12,676 bases of DNA from Dehalococcoidia bacterium (GTDB lineage: Bacteria; Chloroflexota; Dehalococcoidia; JAENJB01), in the NCBI GenBank assembly GCA_016844565.1, contig JAENJB010000019.1, positions 1 to 12,676 of the forward strand, read 5' to 3'. Positions 7,177-12,676 of the stretch are shown here, piece after piece; the stretch's first letter is position 1, and every line of letters starts with the position of its first letter. The notes beneath the pieces are model-generated. The model worked only from the letters and a program-made list of their open reading frames with translations, had not been told where the DNA came from and searched no databases. A program made the translations under genes and the position numbers.

Positions 7177-8820
7177 ATGCTGACACGAGAGTCCCTGAGC
7201 ACCGATGTCCTGGTCATTGGCTCCGGAGTCGCCGGCACGATGGCGGCCCTCGAGGCGGGAAGGGGAGGAGCCCGGGTTGTCCTCGTCTCCAAGGCCGGCC
7301 TGGGCAAGGAGGCCTCCACCGCCTATGCCCTGGCAGCTTTCCAGAGCCGGCACCTTCAATCGAAGCTGGATTTGCCAGGTTATGACAGCAAGCCGGGGAA
7401 GTACATCGAGGACCCCGCCGTGGTCGAGGCTGTGGACAAGGAGGCTCTGAACTGCATCCATCTCATCGAGAATCTGGGCGTTCCGATGCTCTCCGAGAAC
7501 GGCTACGACGGTGTGACGAAGGTCTATCGCCCCGTTGGCAGCGACCAGGGCCACGGGGGAGCGATTATCCTTAACGTTCTGGGGGCACTCCTGCGAAGCG
7601 ATGGGGTCAGGGTGGTTGAAGACTGTCTGATAACCGGGCTATTGAAGGAAGATCGAAACATCATCGGAGCCTCGGGGCTACGGGACGATGGACGCTGGCT
7701 ATCCATTTTCTCCAAGGCCACCATCGTGGCCACCGGCGGGGCCGCGGGCATATACCAGAATACCACCACTTCCAAGAGCGTCCTCGGGGACGGCTATGCG
7801 CTCGCCCTCCAGGCCGGCGCCATCCTCTCCAACCTGGAGTTCATCCATTTCTACCCCGTTGGCCTATCCACTCCCGGCGGCCAGTACGTCCATTGCGCCC
7901 CGGGCACGCTTCTCATGGAGAAGGCGCGCATAATCAATAGCAAGGGCGAAGATATCATCCAGAAGCATTACCACATCACCCTCCAGGAAGGCACCATCCC
8001 CTCCAGCACCAGGTTCGAATGGCTGCCCCGCGCTGTGGCCATGGAGGCAGAGGAAGGGCCGGTCCTGCTGGACCTGACCCAGGTCCCCACCAGGGCGTGG
8101 GAGAAGCTTCCGGAGAGGAACCATAAGCAGATAAGAAGGAGCGGCACGGATATGCGCGTCAAGCCGGTGCCTATCCTCCACATGGGCCACAGCTTCCGCG
8201 GCGGCATCCCCATCGACGCCCGCGGCCGGACCTCCATGCCGGGACTCTACGCCGCCGGCGAGGTGACCTCGGGGTATTTCGCCGCAGAGAGCGGCTGGGG
8301 ACCTTTCCCATCCTGCCTTATCACCGGGGCCATCGCCGGCAGGAGCGCGGCCGCCGACCTCGACAAAGCGGGGCCGGCCGGGGAGAGGAAGAGCATCAAG
8401 GATGGACTGGACCAGATTGGAGCTCTGGTGAAGAAAGAAGGCAACCAGAGGGCGAGCGAGCTTCAAGAGCAGATAAGGCAGATTTGCTATCGCAGCGCCG
8501 GCCCCGTGAAGACCGGCCCCCTGCTCGAGGAGGGACTGAATATGCTCAAACCCTTGGAGGAAGCGGCCCATCACCTTCGCTACGAGAACATCGCCGACCT
8601 GAAAGGAGTCATCGAGACGAAGGCTATGCTCTCCGTGGGCCGAGCGGTGATGGAAGTCACTCTCTTCCGCAAGGAGAGCCGGGGCGCCCACTATCGCAAG
8701 GACTTCCCCAAGAGAGACGACCGCAACTGGCTCAGGCCTGTCCTCGTCTCCTACGATGCCGCGAGCCAGCAAATCAATGTGGAAGCCGGCAAGAAACTGA
8801 CGTACCTCAAGGGCGGTTGA
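7177..8820 (+). CDS. FrdA/SdhA-like FAD-binding flavoprotein of unknown substrate
   Basis: This 547-residue flavoprotein is of the fumarate reductase/succinate dehydrogenase/aspartate oxidase superfamily. I start at the ATG at 7177 because GGGAGGTGG lies just upstream and the protein begins at once with the FAD fold (STDVLVIGSGVAG, residues 8-20). An in-frame GTG at 7084 would add 31 unlike residues and read through the promoter. Family marks include GPVLLDL (294-300), an active-site-type arginine in FEWLPRAVAMEA (Arg285), the MPGLYAAGEV motif (354-363), and the C-terminal signature RKESRGAHYRKDFPKRDD (498-515). However, the usual FHPTG reads FYPVG (225-229), and the conserved arginine/asparagine stretch after the AAGE motif is replaced by AAESGWGPFPSC. 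It is therefore unlikely to be a true fumarate reductase or succinate dehydrogenase. No iron-sulfur or membrane subunit is adjacent. It probably oxidises or reduces another carboxylate. Confidence 0.88.
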   Translation: MLTRESLSTDVLVIGSGVAGTMAALEAGRGGARVVLVSKAGLGKEASTAYALAAFQSRHLQSKLDLPGYDSKPGKYIEDPAVVEAVDKEALNCIHLIENLGVPMLSENGYDGVTKVYRPVGSDQGHGGAIILNVLGALLRSDGVRVVEDCLITGLLKEDRNIIGASGLRDDGRWLSIFSKATIVATGGAAGIYQNTTTSKSVLGDGYALALQAGAILSNLEFIHFYPVGLSTPGGQYVHCAPGTLLMEKARIINSKGEDIIQKHYHITLQEGTIPSSTRFEWLPRAVAMEAEEGPVLLDLTQVPTRAWEKLPERNHKQIRRSGTDMRVKPVPILHMGHSFRGGIPIDARGRTSMPGLYAAGEVTSGYFAAESGWGPFPSCLITGAIAGRSAAADLDKAGPAGERKSIKDGLDQIGALVKKEGNQRASELQEQIRQICYRSAGPVKTGPLLEEGLNMLKPLEEAAHHLRYENIADLKGVIETKAMLSVGRAVMEVTLFRKESRGAHYRKDFPKRDDRNWLRPVLVSYDAASQQINVEAGKKLTYLKGG

Positions 8821-8839
8821 CCCTGCAGTCCCGGACCGG

Positions 8840-8869
8840 TTGACAAAGGGCTTAAGTTCGTGTTATGAA
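8840..8869 (+). promoter_or_regulatory. Promoter candidate for the TRAP transporter operon
   Basis: TTGACA (8840-8845) is followed after 18 bases by TATGAA (8864-8869, four of six matches). It lies just after the flavoprotein stop codon and 105 bases before the dctP start. The 154-base gap suggests the transporter can be transcribed separately from the flavoprotein gene. A second TATAAA at 8955-8960 is too close to the ribosome-binding site and lacks a good -35. Confidence 0.5.
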
Positions 8870-8974
8870 TCTCAGCGGTCTTTTCTCTGGCTTTCCCGGT
8901 CTTACTTAGGTTAGTGTGGCGACCCCATCCGGGCGTCCTGGTAGCGTAACGTACTATAAAGTGAGGAGGAGAAT

Positions 8975-10054
8975 ATGCCTAAGCTAGGATCCGCGGTCCT
9001 CGTCGTTTGCCTCTTTATCACCTTATCCCTTCTGGCCGCCAGTTGCGCCCCTAAGCCGGCCGCAGCCCCCACCTATACCCTGAAGATGCACAGCGCCTTG
9101 CTACGCGAGAGCGTCCAGGGAGGTGTTCTCGATTGGTACGCAGGGGAGATATTTAAGCGGACCAACGGCCGGGTGAAGATCGAAGTCTACCACGGCGGAC
9201 AGCTCGGCGGGCCGCGTGAGGGTCTTGAACTGGCCTCCAAGGGAGTGGCCGAGATCGGCAACCCGGTGGTGAACTTTCTGACGGACAAGCTCCCGCTGAG
9301 CGGCATGACTATTCTCCCCTATCTCACCGCTTCGAGCGATGCCTCCATGTGGGCCTTCCGTGACCTGTACAAGAGCTACGCTCCTTTGAGGGAGGAGTTT
9401 GAGGTCAAGCAGAATGTTCGCCTCATCTATGCCTGGAATACGCATATCCTTGCCGCCGGCTCGAAAGCCCCCTTCACTAAGATGGAAGACATAAAGGGAA
9501 AGAAATGGCGTGGCTCCGGTTACACCCTCGACGTCATCAGGATGCTTGGCGGAAGTCCGGTGCCCTCGGGCATTGCCGAGAACTACGAGATGCTACAGAA
9601 GGGCGTGGTTGACGGCAATATTGGCTTCCCGTATGACGCCATCTATTCGTACAAGCAGTACGAGGTGGCGCCGTACATAATAGATTGGTCCGGCGGGTTA
9701 CAGGGCTTCAATTATGGTGTGATGAACCTGGATACCTGGAAGAAGCTTCCCCCTGATATCCAGAAGGTCTTTGACAAGATATACGAGGAAGAGTTCATCG
9801 AGCACGTGACAGATGAATATAACAAGATAGGCGTTACGGCCACGAAGGCCTTCCAGGCGGCCAATGTGAAGTTCTACAAGCTCCCCCCCGAAGAGGTGGC
9901 CCGCTGGAAGCAGATAGTGCTGCCGGCCCTGTGGGACGGCGCCATCGCAAAGACGCCTGCGCCCGCTGCCAGCAGAGAGTTCCTCGACAAGTACATCGCC
10001 CTGACCCAGAAGTACGAGGCGAAGTCCAAGTATGTGCATCCCTTCCCCAGATAA
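8975..10054 (+). CDS. dctP: TRAP transporter substrate-binding lipoprotein (DctP family)
   Basis: This 359-residue DctP-type periplasmic or surface binding protein delivers an organic acid to the DctQM permease encoded next to it. The N-terminal signal peptide ends in the lipobox LAASC with the lipidated Cys24, so it is anchored to the membrane, as expected for an organism lacking a free periplasmic form. Family features are GGQLGGPREGLELASKGVAEIG (75-96), the IKGKKWRGSG segment with Arg179 in the position of the conserved carboxylate-binding arginine, and the ENYEMLQKGVVDG segment (202-214). The ATG at 8975 follows GAGGAGGA. The conserved arginine points to a carboxylate ligand (family knowledge), but its identity is not readable. 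It heads an operon with dctQ, dctM and the RidA-family gene. Confidence 0.93.
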   Translation: MPKLGSAVLVVCLFITLSLLAASCAPKPAAAPTYTLKMHSALLRESVQGGVLDWYAGEIFKRTNGRVKIEVYHGGQLGGPREGLELASKGVAEIGNPVVNFLTDKLPLSGMTILPYLTASSDASMWAFRDLYKSYAPLREEFEVKQNVRLIYAWNTHILAAGSKAPFTKMEDIKGKKWRGSGYTLDVIRMLGGSPVPSGIAENYEMLQKGVVDGNIGFPYDAIYSYKQYEVAPYIIDWSGGLQGFNYGVMNLDTWKKLPPDIQKVFDKIYEEEFIEHVTDEYNKIGVTATKAFQAANVKFYKLPPEEVARWKQIVLPALWDGAIAKTPAPAASREFLDKYIALTQKYEAKSKYVHPFPR

Positions 10055-10098
10055 CCGGTCTTCTCCGGGACAGGACTGAGCTTTCCTCTTGGGGAAAG
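10055..10098 (+). promoter_or_regulatory. Two short hairpins between dctP and dctQ
   Basis: Right after the dctP stop there is CCGG (10055-10058) pairing with CCGG (10065-10068) across six bases. It is followed by CTTTCC (10081-10086) pairing with GGAAAG (10093-10098) across six bases. Stem-loops in this position are commonly used in binding-protein operons to keep binding-protein mRNA more abundant than permease mRNA. Here the second also overlaps the start region of dctQ and might lower its translation. The stems are short. Confidence 0.35.
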
Positions 10099-10106
10099 GC
10101 GGTGAC

Positions 10107-10652
10107 TTGAAAGGCACGCGGGCCGGGCAAGCAGGCTGGTCAAGGCGTATTGTCACTCTGGCCGGTTGGCTTGCCATGGGCAGCCTCCTTCTGATTATGC
10201 TTCTCACGGTCGCCGACGTGCTCATGCGTTACCTGTTCGTGAAGCCGATCACCGGCGCCGTAGACGTCAGCACTTTCCTGCTGGTATTCCTCATCACCAT
10301 GGGGATCGCCTACACTCAGGCCCAGGGACGGCACATAGGCGTAGAGGTCTTTGTTCAACGTCTTTCCAGCCGTTCGCAGAGACGCCTGAAGGCTTTCTTC
10401 CTGTTGGTTGGACTGGTGCTCTTCGCGCTCATGACCTGGGCCGCGGCCAGGTCAACCGTGGAGTCCTGGCAACAGAAGGAGTTCTGGTTTTCCGCCATCC
10501 GTTTTCCAGCGTGGCCGATAAAGTCGAGCCTCTTTGTTGGATTCCTCTTGCTCTGGTTTGAACTCCTGAGGGAACTGCGAGCGCTCCGAGAAACTAAACA
10601 GCAAAGGACAAGAAGGGAGCAGAGGAATGAAGAACCAAACCAGGTGCAATAG
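10107..10652 (+). CDS. dctQ: TRAP transporter small permease (DctQ family)
   Basis: This is the small membrane subunit of the TRAP transporter, about 181 residues. It has four hydrophobic segments: GWLAMGSLLLIMLLTVADVL, then DVSTFLLVFLITMGIAYT, then FFLLVGLVLFALMTWAAA, and SSLFVGFLLLWFELL. The motif QGRHIGVEVF after the second segment and PAWPIKSSLFVG before the fourth are typical of DctQ. The start is uncertain. There is no good ATG, and two TTG codons are possible: 10107, preceded by GGCGG, and 10089, with a weaker AGGA site 13 bases upstream. I prefer 10107. The C-terminus is a charged, Gln/Arg/Glu-rich cytoplasmic tail. The stop codon overlaps the ribosome-binding site of dctM, suggesting translational coupling. 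Confidence 0.88.
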   Translation: MKGTRAGQAGWSRRIVTLAGWLAMGSLLLIMLLTVADVLMRYLFVKPITGAVDVSTFLLVFLITMGIAYTQAQGRHIGVEVFVQRLSSRSQRRLKAFFLLVGLVLFALMTWAAARSTVESWQQKEFWFSAIRFPAWPIKSSLFVGFLLLWFELLRELRALRETKQQRTRREQRNEEPNQVQ

Positions 10653-10669
10653 GAGATAGGGGCGTATAT

Positions 10670-11980
10670 ATGGACCCGATGCTGCTGGTAATCCTGATGA
10701 CCGCCCTGGTCTTAGTCCTGCTGGCCCTCGGCATGCCGGTAGCCTTCTCACTGGCGGCCTGTGGCATCATCGGAATGGCCTTCCTGAAGTCCCTCGGCAT
10801 GGCTGTCAGCACCCTTGAGATAGTGCCCCTCCAGAAGATCGCCAGCTACTTTCTGGTGATGGTGCCCATGTTCATCCTGATGGGGCAGCTGGCCTATGCC
10901 GCGGACCTGAGCAAGGATGCCTACAACGTAGGCAACAAGTGGCTGGGACAGTTCCCCGGCGGGCTGGGGATAGCGACGGTGGCAGCCAGCGCCCTCTTCG
11001 GTGCCTGCAGCGGCTCCACCACGGCCGCGGCGGCGGCTCTCGGCAAAGTGTGCGTCCCCGAGATGAGGAAGTTTGGCTACGACCCAAAGCTGGCCGCCGG
11101 CCTGGTAGCCAGCGCCGGCACCATTGCCAACCTGATTCCGCCGAGCATCGGCTTTGTCGTTTACGGCATACTGACCGGAGAGTCCATAGGCAAGCTGCTG
11201 ATATCGGGCATAGTGCCTGGAATCCTTACTGCGGTCGTCTTCGCGCTGGTGATCTTCCTGATAGCACTCAAGGCGCCTCATCTGGCCCCGCGGGGCGCCG
11301 CGGCCAGTTGGAAAGAGCGGCTGGCCAGCCTGCCTGGCATCCTACCAATACTTCTGCTCTTCGGCATCATCATAGTCGGTATCTACACCGGCATCGCGAC
11401 TTCGATAGAGATTGCCGGTGTGGGAGCCTTCGCTGCCTTCGTCATGGCTTTGATCATCTTCCTACGGAGGCATTCGTCCTGGAACCGGCTTAGAGATTCC
11501 TTCCAGGAAACAGTGAGTTCCACCGCCATGATATTTACCCTCTTCATCGGAGCCGGCCTCTTTAGCTATTTCCTCACCCTGGCGGGCCTCCCCTTCAGGA
11601 TTCAGCAGGCGGTTGCCAGCACCAGCTTGCCTCCGATTGCGATATTACTGCTTGTCCTGCTCATGTATGTCCCCCTGGGCATGTTCCTCGACCCGATGTC
11701 CATGCTGGTGCTCACCATCCCAATCGTTTACCCGACTCTGGTCGGCCTCGGTTACAGCGGAATCTGGCTGGGCGTCCTCATTATGAAGCTGATCGAAATC
11801 GGCATGCTCACACCACCGGTAGGACTGAACGTCTTCGCGCTCAAGGCAGTGGTGCCCGACATACCTCTGGAGGACATCTTCCGCGGCACAAGCCTTTTCC
11901 TGACCGCAGAGGCCGTTATCGTGACCATCCTTATAGCCCTGCCGCAGCTATCCCTCTGGCTTCCGAATGCGGTAAAGTAG
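10670..11980 (+). CDS. dctM: TRAP transporter large permease (DctM family)
   Basis: This 436-residue integral membrane protein is close to the usual length of DctM proteins (about 425). It has about a dozen hydrophobic segments and forms the sodium-coupled transport channel of the TRAP system. Strong family signatures are GACSGSTTAAAAALGKVCVPEMRKFGYDPKLAAG in the middle, GTIANLIPPSIGFVVYGILTGESIGKLLISGIVPGI after it, and near the end IEIGMLTPPVGLNVFALK. The ATG at 10670 is preceded by AGGAG (10651-10655), which overlaps the dctQ stop, plus AGGGG nearer the start. It completes a standard dctP-dctQ-dctM order. Transport driven by an ion gradient is family knowledge. The substrate is set by the binding protein and is unknown. 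Confidence 0.95.
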   Translation: MDPMLLVILMTALVLVLLALGMPVAFSLAACGIIGMAFLKSLGMAVSTLEIVPLQKIASYFLVMVPMFILMGQLAYAADLSKDAYNVGNKWLGQFPGGLGIATVAASALFGACSGSTTAAAAALGKVCVPEMRKFGYDPKLAAGLVASAGTIANLIPPSIGFVVYGILTGESIGKLLISGIVPGILTAVVFALVIFLIALKAPHLAPRGAAASWKERLASLPGILPILLLFGIIIVGIYTGIATSIEIAGVGAFAAFVMALIIFLRRHSSWNRLRDSFQETVSSTAMIFTLFIGAGLFSYFLTLAGLPFRIQQAVASTSLPPIAILLLVLLMYVPLGMFLDPMSMLVLTIPIVYPTLVGLGYSGIWLGVLIMKLIEIGMLTPPVGLNVFALKAVVPDIPLEDIFRGTSLFLTAEAVIVTILIALPQLSLWLPNAVK

Positions 11981-12010
11981 ATCTGCAAAGTTGAGCGATG
12001 GGAGGAGAGA

Positions 12011-12427
12011 ATGCCAAGAACTCTTATCAAGCCCAAAGGGCTCTGGCAACCCAAGTTCACCTATACCTACGGAAGCATAGTGGAGGGAGGGAAGACCATC
12101 TATCTGGCAGGCGCAATCGCAGTGGACAAGAAAGGGAACGTGGTGGGCCGGGGCGACCTGAAGGCGCAGATAAGGCAGGTGATGGAGAACATAAGAATCG
12201 CCCTTGATGAAGCCGGGGCGACACTGAAGGATATCGTCTTCAAGAGAATGTACTGCACCGACGGGGACGCCTATGTGGCCCTGGCACCCTGGCTGCGTGA
12301 GAATTACCCTGAAGTGTTCGGGACTTCTCCCACCAGCTACGACGCCGTGCCCGGCACTTTAGTCTATGTCCACAAGCTCGGCTACGACGGGATGATAGAG
12401 ATAGAAGTCATCGCTCACATTCCATAG
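12011..12427 (+). CDS. RidA/YjgF/UK114 family protein lacking the canonical arginine
   Basis: This 138-residue protein belongs to the Rid superfamily, whose best-known members hydrolyse reactive enamine/imine intermediates such as 2-aminoacrylate. Recognisable parts are TIYLAGAIAVDKKGNVVGRGDLKAQ, then the helix QVMENIRIALDEAGATLKDIVFKRMY, and the C-terminal strand IEIEVIAHIP with the conserved glutamates at 130 and 132. Aligning backwards from that strand, the position of catalytic Arg105 of E. coli RidA is Gly115 here, so classic deaminase activity is doubtful. It belongs with the Rid subgroups that occur inside catabolic operons. The ATG at 12011 has GGGAGGAGAG just upstream and lies 30 bases after dctM, so it is the last gene of the TRAP operon before a new promoter. 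It may act on an unstable pathway intermediate. Confidence 0.9.
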   Translation: MPRTLIKPKGLWQPKFTYTYGSIVEGGKTIYLAGAIAVDKKGNVVGRGDLKAQIRQVMENIRIALDEAGATLKDIVFKRMYCTDGDAYVALAPWLRENYPEVFGTSPTSYDAVPGTLVYVHKLGYDGMIEIEVIAHIP

Positions 12428-12458
12428 ACTAGTCATTGAACGCTCGCAATACATGCCC

Positions 12459-12488
12459 TTGACAACGCTTTTAGTTCAAGCTTATTAT
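12459..12488 (+). promoter_or_regulatory. Strong promoter candidate for the molybdenum hydroxylase FAD-subunit gene
   Basis: TTGACA (12459-12464, perfect) is followed after 18 bases by TATTAT (12483-12488, five of six matches) and lies about 50 bases before the ATG at 12539. It is the best match to the housekeeping consensus in the window. It suggests that a new transcription unit starts here, separate from the TRAP/Rid operon. Confidence 0.6.
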
Positions 12489-12538
12489 TCTCGTTGCCTC
12501 AGAAAGCCACCATTGACCGGGAAAGGAGCGGAAGGACG

Positions 12539-12676
12539 ATGTCTCTACCCAAGTTCGAATATCTGATACCCACATCACTGGCCGAGGCTTGCGCCCTTTT
12601 GGCCAAGCATCAGGGCAAGGCCAGGGTTCTCGCCGGCGGCACCGACCTGGTGCCCCAGATGAAGAAGAGGGCGGCC
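12539..12676 (+). CDS. Molybdenum hydroxylase FAD-binding subunit (CoxM/XdhB-like), cut by window edge
   Basis: Only the first 46 codons are in the window. The sequence MSLPKFEYLIPTSLAEACAL followed by an LAGGTDLVPQMKKRA segment matches the N-terminus of the medium, FAD-binding subunit of xanthine dehydrogenase/CO dehydrogenase-type enzymes (FAD_binding_5 domain). The AGGTDL loop contacts the FAD pyrophosphate. The ATG at 12539 is preceded by AAGGAGCGGAAGG. This subunit passes electrons from the iron-sulfur subunit to an acceptor. It is a natural partner of the molybdopterin subunits at 1-2975, and the 2Fe-2S subunit would be expected just downstream, outside the window. Whether it pairs with those copies or with another large subunit downstream cannot be told here. 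Confidence 0.85.
   Translation, partial: MSLPKFEYLIPTSLAEACALLAKHQGKARVLAGGTDLVPQMKKRAA

Noticed and set aside
7864..8772. About 300-codon antisense frame within the FrdA-like gene
   Set aside because: The sense strand encodes a clear flavoprotein throughout, and the antisense translation has no family features or good ribosome-binding site.
7177..8820. Genuine fumarate reductase or succinate dehydrogenase flavoprotein subunit
   Set aside because: The FHPTG motif and the catalytic arginine segment are altered, and there are no iron-sulfur or membrane-anchor genes beside it.
1..12676. CRISPR array, tRNA/rRNA genes, insertion sequences, phage or integrase genes
   Set aside because: No regularly spaced repeats, no recognisable RNA gene sequence, and no transposase or integrase-like protein were seen on either strand.

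Overview
The window looks like an accessory catabolic and uptake locus from a free-living bacterium. GC content appears to be in the high fifties, with frequent ATA and AGG/AGA codons and good Shine-Dalgarno sites. Gene content and codon habits recall uncultured Dehalococcoidia-type Chloroflexota or subsurface Desulfobacterota. That is an impression from memory, not a phylogenetic result, and I hold it at about 0.4.

The layout is divergent around an intergenic region at about 6919-7176. The left half is all on the minus strand. In transcription order it encodes an FAD-dependent oxidoreductase with a cysteine cluster (6918-5632), an orphan FbpA-like ABC substrate-binding lipoprotein (5482-4349), an amidohydrolase-2 family protein (4071-3091), a full-length molybdenum hydroxylase large subunit (2975-636), and a second close paralogue of that subunit (617 to beyond base 1). 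The right half is all on the plus strand. It encodes a fumarate reductase-like flavoprotein without the usual active-site signature (7177-8820), a complete three-gene TRAP transporter (DctP 8975-10054, DctQ about 10107-10652, DctM 10670-11980), a RidA-family protein (12011-12427), and the beginning of a molybdenum hydroxylase FAD subunit (12539 to beyond the end).

The parts fit a pathway that imports an organic acid through the TRAP system and hydroxylates or otherwise oxidises it with one or two molybdenum hydroxylases. Further steps would use flavoproteins, an amidohydrolase/decarboxylase and a Rid protein that handles reactive imine/enamine-like intermediates. The substrate cannot be named from sequence. 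Several enzymes lack one textbook catalytic residue: Ser for the first metal-site His in the amidohydrolase, Gly for the Rid arginine, and FYPVG for FHPTG in the FrdA-like protein. These look like divergent family members with unassigned activity.

Six promoter candidates of the housekeeping sigma type were located by eye, four of them with 18-base spacers. No transcriptional regulator, RNA gene, CRISPR array, transposase or integrase was seen. No intergenic stretch exceeds 300 bases.
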